Origin: Acetobacter nitrogenifigens DSM 23921 = NBRC 105050
Lineage (GTDB): Bacteria; Pseudomonadota; Alphaproteobacteria; Acetobacterales; Acetobacteraceae
Direction of reading: 5' to 3'
Length of the DNA: 64,000 nt
NCBI RefSeq assembly: GCF_000429165.1
Contig: NZ_KE386853.1
Span: 137,694 to 201,693, forward strand
The notes under the pieces were generated by a model. The model made no database searches. It was given only the letters and a program-made list of their open reading frames with translations, and was not told where the DNA came from. Within the stretch, counting starts at the first letter, position 1; every line of letters starts with the position of its first letter. This document shows, one piece after another, positions 19,518 through 28,341 of the stretch. The translations under genes were made by a program, and so were the position numbers.

Positions 19518-20948
19518 TTGACTATGTGGCGCCAGGTGTATGGCATCGTAATGAATGCATGGTCTCGAAACTCCGGATCCGCCGTTCTTTCCCTGATTTT
19601 TGCGCCTTTCGTTTTATTCTCCATCCTGGCGAGCGTTTTTTTGACGCCGCCCTTCCAGGTCCCGGATGAGCCCGCACATTTCCAACGCGCGATCCAGGTG
19701 TCGCAGGGCGGTGTGCGGGGGGTGATGTTCGGCGTGCAGGCCGGGGGATTTCTCCCCGGAAACTTGCAGAAAGTTCTTCATGTTTTCGACGATATTCCTT
19801 TCCGCCCCGAAAATAAGGCGACGCCTGCGCGCATCGACGCCCTGGCTTCAGTGGGTTGGGATAAATTTTTTGCATTTCAGGGCTTTCCCAACACCGTAAC
19901 TTACGGCCCGATCGCCTACGCTCCTGGCGCGGTGGGGGTGGTCGTCGGGCGCATGCTGCGCATGTCGATCATTCAAACCTCATACATATCGAGACTGGCG
20001 AACGGACTTGTTTTTCTTGTTCTGGCGAGCTCCGCGGTGGCGTTGTGTCGACGTGGAGGGTTGTTTCTGGCCGTAGTCCTGTCTTTGCCGATGACAGTGT
20101 TCCTTGCTGGGTCGCTATCTGAAGACGGGGTCGTGATCGGGGTGAGCGCGCTGGTTGCGTCACTGTTGACGCGGCATCAGCGGTCCGTCGCATGGAGCTG
20201 GAAAATATGGGCCTTTCTGGGCGCAGGCTTCGGAATTGTGGCCATGGCCAAGCCGCCATTGCTCGCGCTTTCGTTAATCTCAATTTTTTTAGTAGATCGT
20301 CGCGAGCTTCGGGCCGCCATTCTGTGTCCGATTGTCGCCGCGGCGTTGACGTTCGCTTGGCTGATCTGGGGCGTTTCGCCGGTCAAGGTGCAACTGCTGG
20401 CGGGAAGCGAATTCTCTGACGCGGGGCAAGTTCGCTACGTCGTGACGCATCCGCTTGCGTTCGTGTTTTTGCTTGCTAACACCATACAGGCATACGGAGA
20501 CGCTTATCGGTCTCAGTTCATCGGCGTTCTCGGTTGGCTGGACGCACCGTTTCCGTCATGGTTCTACCGGGCCGCGAAAAATATCCTGCTGGTCAGCTTT
20601 TTGTTTGCCTTCCTTGTGCCTCGGGGTAACGCGTCTCCAAAAGAATTCTTTTGTGGGGCAGCCCGGCGAACGGGCGTGGCTGCGTCGGTTCTGTTATCGG
20701 CTATCGGGATTTTCTTCTCCCTTTATGTCGTCTGGACGAAGGTTGGGGCGCCAGTCGCCGAAGGTGTTCAGGGGCGATATTTCCTTCCGGGCGCATGCTT
20801 TCTGGTGCTACTTGCACCACGCTGGAAGCCATTTCGGGTTTCAACTACTGATGCCGCCATAGCTGGCGTCGCGACTTTGGGTTTCGCTGTCTGGCTGACG
20901 TGTGTGTTCGGGGCGTTCACGCACCTGCTCGCAGTGAGATTCTGGTAG
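19518..20948 (+). CDS. DUF2142 family polytopic membrane protein
   Basis: 476-residue integral inner-membrane protein with about 11-12 hydrophobic segments. The family mark is the loop after the first membrane helix, LTPPFQVPDEPAHFQRAIQVSQGG, seen at about residues 42-66. DUF2142 proteins resemble GT-C glycosyltransferases and are often found near surface polysaccharide genes, but no such genes are adjacent here. I use TTG at 19518 because AGAGAGGA sits 8-9 nt upstream; the ATG at 19524, two codons later, is too far from it for ideal spacing. An earlier ATG at 19510 hits a stop after three codons. Codon use looks more AT-rich than in rpoD or rpsF, which may mark a later arrival; this is an impression, not a count. 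Confidence 0.82.
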   Translation: MTMWRQVYGIVMNAWSRNSGSAVLSLIFAPFVLFSILASVFLTPPFQVPDEPAHFQRAIQVSQGGVRGVMFGVQAGGFLPGNLQKVLHVFDDIPFRPENKATPARIDALASVGWDKFFAFQGFPNTVTYGPIAYAPGAVGVVVGRMLRMSIIQTSYISRLANGLVFLVLASSAVALCRRGGLFLAVVLSLPMTVFLAGSLSEDGVVIGVSALVASLLTRHQRSVAWSWKIWAFLGAGFGIVAMAKPPLLALSLISIFLVDRRELRAAILCPIVAAALTFAWLIWGVSPVKVQLLAGSEFSDAGQVRYVVTHPLAFVFLLANTIQAYGDAYRSQFIGVLGWLDAPFPSWFYRAAKNILLVSFLFAFLVPRGNASPKEFFCGAARRTGVAASVLLSAIGIFFSLYVVWTKVGAPVAEGVQGRYFLPGACFLVLLAPRWKPFRVSTTDAAIAGVATLGFAVWLTCVFGAFTHLLAVRFW

Positions 20949-20986
20949 AAAGCCGGTCGTTGCTACTACGGCGCACCATAAATGTG

Positions 20987-21004
20987 AGGTCAGGGCTCTG
21001 ACCT
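20987..21004 (+). terminator. Hairpin after the DUF2142 gene
   Basis: AGGTCAG and CTGACCT with a four-base loop, 38 bp past the stop codon and in the 243-bp region before rpsF. There is no T run after it, so it may be a weak terminator or part of the rpsF leader. The rest of the 20949-21191 stretch holds nothing else I can name. Confidence 0.35.
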
Positions 21005-21191
21005 GAAGTAGGAAACACGTGTGGAGCAACGACAAGATGCTTGCTTTCGCTTCCCATCCGTGCTTGATGCGCCATCTTCCCTGCCGGGCGCGTGGCGTCG
21101 CCCCGGCTATACCCGTTGCGCGAGTGCGTCTCGCGCGCCATTGGCGGAACGGTCCGTCGGTGTCGGGTTGAAGCAATCCGGAGGGACGTTC

Positions 21192-21671
21192 ATGCCATTG
21201 TATGAGACCGTGCTCATCGCACGTAACGATATCAACCAGCAGCAGGTCGAAGCGGTTGCGGAAGGGATCAAGGCGATCCTCGAAGCCGACGGCGGTTCGA
21301 TCAAGAAGCAGGAATACTGGGGCCTGCGCTCGCTGGCTTACCGCATCAAGAAGAACCGCAAGGGGCACTACATGCTTCTCGGTCTTGACGCGAAGCCGGA
21401 CGTTCTGCGCGAAGTCGAGCGTCAGCTCAGCCTTAACGAAGACATCCTGCGCGTGCTGACCCTGCGCGTCGAAGAAATCGACGAAGCTCCGTCCCCCGTT
21501 CTGTCGCGCAAGGGCGAAGAGCGCGGCGAGCGTGGCGGCGGCGGTTTCCGCGGTCCGAAGCCTTCGGGCCGGTTCGAGAGCGGCCGCACGCGTCGTTCCT
21601 TCGATGACCGTGAAGAATACCGCGCCCGTGACGAGCGCGCCGAATCTTCCACCGACAGCGCAGCGGAGTAA
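21192..21671 (+). CDS. rpsF: 30S ribosomal protein S6
   Basis: Binds 16S rRNA together with S18 on the platform of the small subunit. 159 residues: the conserved part ([22 protein letters not shown] ... [22 protein letters not shown]) covers about 100 residues, followed by an alphaproteobacterial tail rich in Arg, Gly and Glu ([19 protein letters not shown]) that is probably disordered. The ATG at 21192 follows GGAGGGACGTTC. First gene of rpsF-rpsR-rplI, spacing 5 and 11 bp. Confidence 0.97.
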   Translation: MPLYETVLIARNDINQQQVEAVAEGIKAILEADGGSIKKQEYWGLRSLAYRIKKNRKGHYMLLGLDAKPDVLREVERQLSLNEDILRVLTLRVEEIDEAPSPVLSRKGEERGERGGGGFRGPKPSGRFESGRTRRSFDDREEYRARDERAESSTDSAAE

Positions 21672-21676
21672 TTCGG

Positions 21677-21952
21677 ATGTCCGAGACCAGCGAAGTCAAT
21701 CCCGCCGGCCGCCGCACCGCCGTAGGCGCGCGTCGTCCGTTCCACCGTCGCCGCAAGGCGTGCCCGTTCTCCGGCGCCAACGCGCCGAAGATCGACTACA
21801 AGGACGTTCGTCTGCTCAGCCGCTTCCTCTCGGAGCGCGGCAAGATCGTCCCGAGCCGCATCACGGCGGTGTCCGCGAAGAAGCAGCGTGAGCTGGCCCA
21901 GGCCATCAAGCGCGCCCGCTTCCTCGCCCTGCTGCCCTACATTGTGGGCTGA
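21677..21952 (+). CDS. rpsR: 30S ribosomal protein S18
   Basis: Small basic protein of the 30S platform, partner of S6. 91 residues with the family core [40 protein letters not shown] and [21 protein letters not shown]. The N-terminal 15 residues are a short extension. Single cysteine in ACPFSG, so this is the form without a full zinc site. Lies 5 bp after rpsF and 11 bp before rplI in the same operon. Confidence 0.97.
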   Translation: MSETSEVNPAGRRTAVGARRPFHRRRKACPFSGANAPKIDYKDVRLLSRFLSERGKIVPSRITAVSAKKQRELAQAIKRARFLALLPYIVG

Positions 21953-21963
21953 GGAGACGGAAC

Positions 21964-22539
21964 ATGGCTGCAACTGAAGTCATCCTGCTCCAGCGGGTCG
22001 AGCACCTCGGCCAGATGGGCGAACTTGTGAAGGTGAAGCCGGGCTATGCTCGTAACTTCCTCCTTCCGCAGGGCAAGGCGATCCGTGCGAACGCCGCCAA
22101 CAAGGAGCGTTTCGAGCGTGAGCGCGCTCAGCTCGAAGCGCAGAACATCAAGCGCCGCGAAGAGGCCGAGCGTCTCTCCGAGCGTATGGAAGGTCTGACG
22201 GTCGTTCTGATCCGTCAGGCTGGCGATGGCGGCAACCTCTACGGTTCCGTGTCGACGCGCGACATCGCGCTCGCCACGACCGAAGCTGGCCTGACCATCA
22301 ACCGTAACCAGGTGCACCTGCCTCACCCGATCAAGACCCTGGGTCTGTACGACGTTCGCGTCGCGCTGCACCCGGAAGTCGCGATCCATGTCCGCGTCAA
22401 CGTCGCCCGCTCCGTTGAGGAAGCCGAGCGTCAGGCGCGTGGCGAGGTCATCGGTACGGAAGAGGAAGACGAAGTCGAGCAGGACGCCTCCGAGGAAGCC
22501 GCAGTTGAAGCGACGACCGAGGAAGAGACCGCCGCCTGA
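21964..22539 (+). CDS. rplI: 50S ribosomal protein L9
   Basis: Binds 23S rRNA at the base of the L1 stalk and helps keep the reading frame. 191 residues, longer than the E. coli protein (149). Seen: the N-terminal rRNA-binding domain ([34 protein letters not shown]), the long connecting helix ([26 protein letters not shown]), the C-terminal domain ([33 protein letters not shown]) and an acidic tail of about 40 residues ([15 protein letters not shown]) seen in many alphaproteobacteria. Last gene of the operon, followed by a clear terminator. Confidence 0.97.
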   Translation: MAATEVILLQRVEHLGQMGELVKVKPGYARNFLLPQGKAIRANAANKERFERERAQLEAQNIKRREEAERLSERMEGLTVVLIRQAGDGGNLYGSVSTRDIALATTEAGLTINRNQVHLPHPIKTLGLYDVRVALHPEVAIHVRVNVARSVEEAERQARGEVIGTEEEDEVEQDASEEAAVEATTEEETAA

Positions 22540-22568
22540 TTTTTCAGACGATCGAGTTTTCTGGAGAG

Positions 22569-22597
22569 GCCCGGACGAGCAATCGTCCGGGCTTTTT
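22569..22597 (+). terminator. Intrinsic terminator of rpsF-rpsR-rplI
   Basis: GCCCGGACGA (22569-22578), loop GCAA, TCGTCCGGGC (22583-22592), then TTTTT. Perfect 10-bp stem with a stable tetraloop, 30 bp after the rplI stop. Confidence 0.93.
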
Positions 22598-22662
22598 CTT
22601 TGGCGGACGCATGGTCCGCACAAACGGAGCGTCAGGCGTTTCTTTGTCCGCTGAAAGCGCAG

Positions 22663-22812
22663 CTAGCTCTTGTCCTGTTCGCCAGCTAACGCAGTGAATG
22701 CAGGCCTTTGTGCGGAGGCGAGGAGTTCGACAAGGACCTCGCGCCGTGGAGTGATGTTGCTGCGAATTGCGTCGATTGCGGTTCGGCGCAACCGCCGTCG
22801 GTTATTATTCAC
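22663..22812 (-). CDS. Candidate 49-residue protein (weak)
   Basis: A minus-strand frame starting at GTG 22812 and ending at TAG 22663-22665. The product begins MNNNRRRLRRTAIDAIRSN, continues TPRREVLVELLASAQRPAF and ends GEQDKS, a composition that looks protein-like (basic N-terminus, then an amphipathic helix). It is convergent with rplI beyond its terminator and divergent from the antiporter gene. There is only a poor ribosome binding site (CCGGAACC) and I recognise no family. A TATAAT at 22860-22865 on the plus strand may belong to the antiporter promoter, but no convincing -35 box is placed with it. In a GC-rich genome a 50-codon frame can arise by chance. Confidence 0.2.
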   Translation of the reverse strand: MNNNRRRLRRTAIDAIRSNITPRREVLVELLASAQRPAFTALAGEQDKS

Positions 22813-22931
22813 GCACGGGTTCCGGCGGCGTGACGACCAATAAGAGCGCGGACGTGCCGTATAATGGAAGCGCGGGCTGTCGAGACGGTTTGTCTTGACG
22901 CACGACCGTGAAGACTGCAGCCGTGGCAGTC

Positions 22932-24179
22932 ATGGATATGTTCAGCATGATCGCCTTGCTGCTGGCGCTCGCCGCAGCCTTCAGCATCGCGAACCACCAC
23001 ACTTTGCGCGTGCCCGTCACGATCGGCGTCCTGATATTCTCCCTGCTGACGTCGCTGATCGTCATGGCGTTGAATCCGCTGATCCCGGCCTATGACCTGC
23101 AGGCGCTGCCGCGATCGGTGCTGGGCGCGATAGATTTGCCCGAAACTTTTCTGAACGGCGTCCTGTCGCTCCTGCTTTTCGCCGGCGCCATGCAGGTGAA
23201 TCTTACGCATCTTCGGGCGCGTCTGGCCTCGGCGACGGCGCTTGCCATCGTGGCGACCGTTCTGGCGGTCGCCTTTCTGGCGGTCGCCTCGTGGCTGGTG
23301 TTTAGCCTGCTTGGACATGCGTCGCCCTTCATATGGTGCGTCGTGCTTGGGGCCATCATCGCGCCGACAGACCCGGTGTCGGTCGTGGGAATGCTCAAGC
23401 GTCTGGGGCTGCCTGACACCGTGCAGGCGCTTTTCGCAGGTGAGAGTCTGTTCAACGACGGCGTTGGCGTTGTGATCTTCGGTTTGACGATCGAAGTGGC
23501 GACTGGCGGTCGTCAGGATGTTTCGGCGCTCGAATTTTTGTCGAGTTTTTGCAGGGAGGCTTTGGGGGGCGGGGTGCTGGGCGCCCTGACCGGCTGGATC
23601 GCGCTTCGTATCCTGCGCGGGCAGCGTGATTCGCATATCGATCTTCTGACCTCGCTGGCGCTCGCCATGGGAACGTTCAGCATCGCCAGCAAACTTGGCG
23701 TTTCGGGGCCGATCGCCGTCGTGGTCGCCGGATTGTGCTTCGGGACGAGCTACAGCCGCTCGGTCTTCGACGAACTGTCGCGTAAGGAACTCGACAGCGC
23801 ATGGACCTTGCTCGATGAAGTGTTGAACGTGCTGCTGTTCATGCTGATCGGGTTCGAAATACTGGAAATTACGCCGCGTTACTTTTCGCTGGCCGCGACG
23901 TTTCTGATTATTCCCTTGTCTCTCGGGGCGCGTGCGTTGAGCGTTCTGCTGTCCACCTTGCCTGCTCATTTGCGCCACTGGGATCACGGCCGTACGTTTG
24001 GCGTGCTCACATGGGGCGGCATTCGAGGCGGAATATCGGTGTCGTTGGCGTTGGGATTGCCGCCGGGAGAGATGCGGGATCTGCTACTTCCTGTTTGTTA
24101 TGGTGTCGTCGTCTTCAGTATCGTGGTTCAGGGGCTGACGATGGAGCGAGTAGTAAACAGACTTTACAGGCATCGTTAG
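22932..24179 (+). CDS. CPA1-type cation/proton antiporter (Na+/H+ exchanger family)
   Basis: Integral inner-membrane protein of about 415 residues with roughly 12 hydrophobic segments. Family marks: the membrane segment with LLFAGAMQVNLTHL, the ion-binding motif region GAIIAPTDPVSVVGMLKRLG (conserved Asp) and GESLFNDGVGVVIFGL (the second conserved Asp of CPA1 exchangers), and the late segment LTWGGIRGGISVSLALGLP. It likely exchanges Na+ or K+ for H+, helping pH and salt balance. There is no long cytosolic tail. The frame could start at GTG 22908 (MKTAAVAV); I prefer ATG 22932 (MDMFSMIALLLAL) though neither has a clear ribosome binding site. It stands alone, between the ribosomal operon and the 24.2-24.75 kb gap. 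Confidence 0.9.
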   Translation: MDMFSMIALLLALAAAFSIANHHTLRVPVTIGVLIFSLLTSLIVMALNPLIPAYDLQALPRSVLGAIDLPETFLNGVLSLLLFAGAMQVNLTHLRARLASATALAIVATVLAVAFLAVASWLVFSLLGHASPFIWCVVLGAIIAPTDPVSVVGMLKRLGLPDTVQALFAGESLFNDGVGVVIFGLTIEVATGGRQDVSALEFLSSFCREALGGGVLGALTGWIALRILRGQRDSHIDLLTSLALAMGTFSIASKLGVSGPIAVVVAGLCFGTSYSRSVFDELSRKELDSAWTLLDEVLNVLLFMLIGFEILEITPRYFSLAATFLIIPLSLGARALSVLLSTLPAHLRHWDHGRTFGVLTWGGIRGGISVSLALGLPPGEMRDLLLPVCYGVVVFSIVVQGLTMERVVNRLYRHR

Positions 24180-24191
24180 GCGTCGGCTCGT

Positions 24192-24467
24192 TCACTTCGA
24201 AGCAAAGCCCAGCCCCTGAGATCCAGGCGCCGTGTTTCTTCTTCCGGCTGGTGTAGCCTCGCGTTCAGGCGATCTGTCATTGCGCCTGCCGATAAACCCG
24301 TTTCGTAGGGCATGCTTCTCTCGCTCGATCAGGCGCGGGGTGAGAAAGCCGCCGTATTCCGCCAGATGCTCGTCGATTTGCGCAGAGCTTGAAAATCAGC
24401 AGCAGTATTCGCAATCAGCCTGAATGTGGTGGAACCCTTTGCCGGGGTATTCGGTGAATTTCGTCAC
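24192..24467 (-). pseudogene. Possible gene remnant with one in-frame TGA
   Basis: Inside the 574-bp gap 24180-24753. On the minus strand, GTG 24467 opens a 23-codon frame reading TKFTEYPGKGFHHIQADCEY and two Cys, then TGA (24396-24398), then in the same frame a further 67 sense codons to a stop at 24192-24194, including AQIDEHLAEYGGFLTPRLIE and REKHALRNGFIGRR. Both halves look like real protein rather than a GC-rich shadow, and they are in phase, so I read this as a gene broken by a nonsense change (a TGG to TGA change is the simplest), with a selenocysteine reading less likely. No ribosome binding site is seen and I recognise no family. The remainder of the gap (24468-24753) shows nothing I can name. 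Confidence 0.3.
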
Positions 24468-24753
24468 GGCTTCGTGTGACCGTGTGTAGTTCTGGTTTGT
24501 TGCGTCTCGTCAAACGAATTTGGGACGGGATGGTGGCAGTCGCGGAGAGGCTGACGCCCGGATTTTCAGTTAATTTCTATGAATCTACCGCTGCGGATGG
24601 CTGCAGTATTATGGGGCGCCGAAGTGAATCTCGGTGAATTCCCCAATGCGCCTGGAAAACTGCGCCCCTTTACGTCATTTCGCTTCGACGTAACGATGGA
24701 TTAGGGTCCTTTGTCTGGACAGAAGCCAGAGATTCTCAAGGAGACTGGGTGAG

Positions 24754-25977
24754 ATGCGAATCCTCGATCTGATGCTGAGACGATTTATTGATGTCGGATC
24801 GCTGGAAGTCACCTACCCGGACGGGCTGCGCAAGACGTATGGGAGTGCTGGTGAGGGGCCGCATGCGGCCATGACGATCCACACCTCGGACGCCGAGCGG
24901 CGCCTCGTGTTGAATCCGGGATTGGCGTTTGGCGAAGCCTACATGGACGGCGCGATCAGCCCGGACGGATGTGACATTTACGCGCTGCTGCATGTCCTTA
25001 TGGAGAATGCGATGGCTCCCTCGTCTGGCGGATCGCTGATCGGGGAGCGGGTGGCGTCTTCCGTGCGCTATCTGCGGCGGGGTTGGATACAGTTCAATCC
25101 GGAGAAACGATCGCGCAGTAACGTCGCTCATCATTATGATCTCGACGGGCGGCTATACCAATTGTTCCTCGACAGGGACCGGCAATACTCCTGCGCGTAT
25201 TTTCAGACCGGGCACGAGACCCTCGACGAGGCGCAGGAGACCAAGAAGCGTCATATCGCCGCCAAGCTGAAGCTGGATCGCCCCGGTTTGACGGTGCTGG
25301 ACATCGGATGCGGGTGGGGAGGCATGGCGCTCACCCTCGCGCGCGATTATGGAGCGAATGTCGTCGGGATCACGCTGTCCACGGAGCAGTTGCAGACTGC
25401 CCGCGCGCGGGCGGCAGAGGCGGGGCTGTCCGACAGGGTCCGTTTCGAACTGCTGGATTATCGGCTCTTGCGTACGCGTTATGACCGCATCGTCTCCGTC
25501 GGCATGTTCGAACATGTAGGTGTTGGCCATTATCGCACCTTCTTCAAGAAGGTGAGGGATAGTCTTAAGGACGACGGCGTCGCCGTAATCCACTCGATTG
25601 GTCGTAACGACAGTCCGGGCACCACAAATCCCTGGATCGACAAATATATATTTCCGGGCGGCTACTCCCCGGCGTTGAGCGAGACCCTCGCCGCGATCGA
25701 GACGACTGGCCTGTGGGTCACGGATTGCGAGATCCTGAGGCTGCACTACGCGAAAACCATAGAAATCTGGAGGGAGCGTTTCAATGCGCGCCGCGTTGAC
25801 GCGGCCGCTCTCTATGACGAACGCTTCTGTCGGATGTTCGAATTCTATCTGGCCGGAGCGGAGCTTTCGTTCCGCGTACAGGGGCATATGAATTTTCAGC
25901 TGCAGCTTACGCGCGCTATCGATGCGACGCCGCTTACCCGCGATTACATGTTCGAGGCTGAAAAACGCTCTTCCTGA
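24754..25977 (+). CDS. cfa: Cyclopropane-fatty-acyl-phospholipid synthase
   Basis: Transfers a methylene group from S-adenosylmethionine to unsaturated acyl chains of membrane phospholipids, which is linked to acid and stress tolerance. 407 residues, typical. Seen: an N-terminal lipid-binding domain (residues 1-120, LRRFIDVGSLEVTYPDG ... AFGEAYMDGAISPDG), the NVAHHYDLDGRLYQLFLD stretch, YSCAYFQTGHETLDEAQ, and the SAM-binding motif VLDIGCGWGGMALTLARDYG (residues 181-200). Downstream, SVGMFEHVGVGHYRTFF and YIFPGGYSPAL match the catalytic region. The ATG follows CAAGGAGACTGGGTGAG. Convergent with yfdX; the shared 66-bp gap holds a hairpin. Confidence 0.95.
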   Translation: MRILDLMLRRFIDVGSLEVTYPDGLRKTYGSAGEGPHAAMTIHTSDAERRLVLNPGLAFGEAYMDGAISPDGCDIYALLHVLMENAMAPSSGGSLIGERVASSVRYLRRGWIQFNPEKRSRSNVAHHYDLDGRLYQLFLDRDRQYSCAYFQTGHETLDEAQETKKRHIAAKLKLDRPGLTVLDIGCGWGGMALTLARDYGANVVGITLSTEQLQTARARAAEAGLSDRVRFELLDYRLLRTRYDRIVSVGMFEHVGVGHYRTFFKKVRDSLKDDGVAVIHSIGRNDSPGTTNPWIDKYIFPGGYSPALSETLAAIETTGLWVTDCEILRLHYAKTIEIWRERFNARRVDAAALYDERFCRMFEFYLAGAELSFRVQGHMNFQLQLTRAIDATPLTRDYMFEAEKRSS

Positions 25978-26007
25978 AGACGCCGTCGTCTGACGCGCAT
26001 CTGGTTC

Positions 26008-26032
26008 GGGCGACGTCAGAGCGACGCCGCCC
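26008..26032 (-). terminator. Hairpin between convergent cfa and yfdX
   Basis: GGGCGACGTC (26008-26017), five-base loop, GACGCCGCCC (26023-26032). The one non-complementary pair becomes a G-U pair only on the minus-strand RNA, so it is more stable as a yfdX 3' end. No T run follows. Confidence 0.45.
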
Positions 26033-26043
26033 GTGTGTAACGT

Positions 26044-26730
26044 TTATTTCGGCGTTTTAGCGCTGGCCTTCGGAGCAGGCAGCGCAGTCGCAGCGAAGTC
26101 TTCGGTAACGAAAACCAGACCGTTCAGAGCGTCGTCCAGCGCGGCGAGGGCGTCTTTCGCCTGACGTCCCTCGGTGAAGACTGTCGCGCGGTTCACGGCG
26201 CCCTGCGTCGCTGCCAGCGGAGCGAGTGCGACGATGAACGTGGCGTCCTCGCCAACGACCTGCATCGTCTGGGCGGCCTGCTCCGTTTCACCAGCCTTCA
26301 ACTGAGCGTTGGCGCTGGCGACGCTGGCTTTCTTCTCGGGAGCCAGCGTGTCGCTCACGATGAACTCTCCGCCGACTGGCACCCAGTCAGCCGGAGTGGC
26401 GGACGGCGTGTGGCCTGCGGTGGGCGCATGCTGCGGCGCGGTGTGCAGGGCGCTTTCAGCCGCGTTGAATTTTACGCCCGCCTTGTCTGCGGCCTCCAGA
26501 CGCTTGCTGGCGTCGTACAGTGCGGGAATTGCGGCGTCCGTGTTGCCGGCGGCGAGCAGATCGTGGGCTTTGAAAATATCGCCGAGGGCTTTCTGCCCGT
26601 CCATCGAGAGGTGACGGAACGCGCGTCCGGCCTTGTACTGCTCCCAATGCGTGCGGATGGAGTCTGCATGAGCGAAGGCAGGGGTGAGCGCGAGGCCCGT
26701 GGCGAGCGCAAGTGAAGGAACAAATCGCAT
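26044..26730 (-). CDS. YfdX family periplasmic protein
   Basis: 228-residue protein with a signal peptide (MRFVPSLALATGLALTPAFAHA, cleavage after AHA) and a helical mature part. It matches the YfdX family by order: a helix-rich N-terminal half (DGQKALGDIFKAHDLLAAGN, ALYDASKRLEAA), the DWVPVGGEFIVSDTLAPEKK strand-turn, and helices with AQLKAGETEQAAQTMQ and ALAALDDALNGLVFV. E. coli yfdX is part of the EvgA acid-resistance regulon; its exact activity is not known. An insertion of His/Thr/Pro-rich residues (HTAPQHAPTAGHTPSATP) lies in the middle. The ATG at 26730 follows AAAAAGGAAGATACAGAC. A role in acid tolerance would suit an acetic acid bacterium, but that is inference. Confidence 0.8.
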   Translation of the reverse strand: MRFVPSLALATGLALTPAFAHADSIRTHWEQYKAGRAFRHLSMDGQKALGDIFKAHDLLAAGNTDAAIPALYDASKRLEAADKAGVKFNAAESALHTAPQHAPTAGHTPSATPADWVPVGGEFIVSDTLAPEKKASVASANAQLKAGETEQAAQTMQVVGEDATFIVALAPLAATQGAVNRATVFTEGRQAKDALAALDDALNGLVFVTEDFAATALPAPKASAKTPK

Positions 26731-27162
26731 GTCTGTATCTTCCTTTTTCGTATTCAAAGGCTGCGAGCGCACCGGTCCGGGTACATGATTTCCGACTCGC
26801 AGGGGTGCGCGTAATGACGACGCGGACAATAAATTTAACGATTACGATCAGATCGAAAGACAAACCATCGAAGCGTTCGAATCGATAAATTCGTATTTGA
26901 CGTAGTAATATTGCGGTGCAGCGTCAATGTGCGTTCGCATATATAAATTTGTTTGTAATTATTGATTTTTTCTGTGGATACTATGTCGCAATCAATATTG
27001 AATTTTGGAAAATTAACTATTCTCGACCAATGGAGGCGATATCTCCGGATGGCTCGAAATATCGGGGGTGGGCGTTGAGCGCAACGTATCGGGACTGTGG
27101 GCCCGACCGACGTGATCGAGCCTGTATGCCTGCTTGTTTTCGTGTGAGGCGGCTTAGGTTGT
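26731..27162. other. Intergenic region upstream of yfdX, AT-rich
   Basis: 432 bp between yfdX and the end of purK. Positions about 26830-27030 are clearly AT-rich against the rest of the window and probably contain the yfdX promoter and its control sites, but I could not place a convincing -35/-10 pair. Open frames crossing it (such as 26835-27260 on the minus strand) do not look like proteins. Confidence 0.4.
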
Positions 27163-28341
27163 TCAGTCCTTGCCGTCATCCTGCACGGCAAGGAAATCCA
27201 GCCTTGCCTGAACGCCGAATTCGCCCGGCATGCCGCCGCGCGGGAAGAGCATGTTGACATGCCCCATCTTCCGTCCCTCTCGCGCCTCGTCCTTGCCGTA
27301 CAGGTGAGGGATGAAGCCCGGCGTCCCCAGGATGCGGGGCCATAGCGCCATATCAGTCGGACCGATAAGATTTTTCATCACGGCGTCCGAATGGCGCGTG
27401 GGCTCAAGGAGAGGCAAGCCGGTTACCGCGCGCACATGCATCGCGAACTGGTCGATCACGCAGGCGTCCATGGTCCAGTGACCAGAATTATGCGGTCGGG
27501 GGGCTATCTCGTTGACCAGAAGACCGCCATTCGCCGCGACGAACATCTCGACGCCCATGATCCCGACCAGATCGAGCGAGGTGGCGATACGTTCGGCGAT
27601 ATCGCGCGCCTTCGCCGCCGTCTCGTCCGTAATTCGCGCGGGCGCGAGGCTGAGATCGAGGATGCCGTTACGATGCCGGTTTTCCGTCGGATCGAAGCAC
27701 CGGACGGTCCCGTCCACACCACGGGCGACCATCACGCTGATTTCCATTGCGAAGTCGACCATGCCCTCGGCCACCAGGGGCTTCGGCTCCAGCGCGTCAA
27801 AAGCGGCCTGAAGTTCGTCGGGACTGGCGATGCGCTTCTGGCCCTTGCCGTCGTAACCGAGCCGGGTGGTCTTGAGGATGAACGGATAACCCAGTTCGTC
27901 CGCCGCCGCCCGCAGGTTTTCACTGTCGGTTACGAGCCGCCACGGCGCAACCGCCACACCTGCGTCGCCGAGGAAGGTCTTCTCCCGTTCGCGATCCTGG
28001 CTGACGCGCAGGATCAATCCGGACGGACGCACTGGCCTGATGGCCGAGAGAAGGTCCAGCCCGTCGGCGCTGACGTTCTCGAACTCGAAAGTGATGACGT
28101 CGACGGCTTCCGCAAACTGCCGCAGGGCTGTCGGATCGTCATAAGCGCCGATGGTGGCGTCATGGGCGACCTGCACGGCCGGGTCGTCGGGATCGCTGGC
28201 CAGCACGCGGGTTCTGAAGCCCAGACGCGCGGCGGCCATCGCCGACATGCGGCCGAGCTGGCCGCCGCCTACGATGCCGATGACGGAATTGGGGGGGAGG
28301 GAAGGCGTGGTCATGGCGTCGTGCACGAAGTCAGTCGTCAC
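27163..28341 (-). CDS. purK: N5-carboxyaminoimidazole ribonucleotide synthase
   Basis: ATP-grasp enzyme that carboxylates aminoimidazole ribonucleotide in purine synthesis, giving the substrate of PurE. 392 residues from GTG 28341, or 383 from ATG 28314. Seen: the N-terminal [24 protein letters not shown], the ATP-grasp core with [19 protein letters not shown] and the metal-binding end [15 protein letters not shown]. The GTG overlaps the purE stop codon (GTGA), which favours translational coupling and the earlier start. No strong ribosome binding site is seen for either. The purE-purK pair is the common bacterial arrangement. Confidence 0.95.
   Translation of the reverse strand: MTTDFVHDAMTTPSLPPNSVIGIVGGGQLGRMSAMAAARLGFRTRVLASDPDDPAVQVAHDATIGAYDDPTALRQFAEAVDVITFEFENVSADGLDLLSAIRPVRPSGLILRVSQDREREKTFLGDAGVAVAPWRLVTDSENLRAAADELGYPFILKTTRLGYDGKGQKRIASPDELQAAFDALEPKPLVAEGMVDFAMEISVMVARGVDGTVRCFDPTENRHRNGILDLSLAPARITDETAAKARDIAERIATSLDLVGIMGVEMFVAANGGLLVNEIAPRPHNSGHWTMDACVIDQFAMHVRAVTGLPLLEPTRHSDAVMKNLIGPTDMALWPRILGTPGFIPHLYGKDEAREGRKMGHVNMLFPRGGMPGEFGVQARLDFLAVQDDGKD

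Noticed and set aside
20949..21191. Known S6:S18 leader motif upstream of rpsF
   Set aside because: I could not place the conserved CCG-bulged stem; without an alignment the claim would be guesswork.
24396..24398. Selenocysteine at the in-frame TGA
   Set aside because: No SECIS-like hairpin could be placed with confidence and no sel genes are in the window; nonsense mutation is simpler.
26835..27260. 141-codon minus-strand frame in the AT-rich gap before yfdX
   Set aside because: It begins inside purK, is rich in Arg, Thr and Pro and has no domain; it looks like a chance reading.
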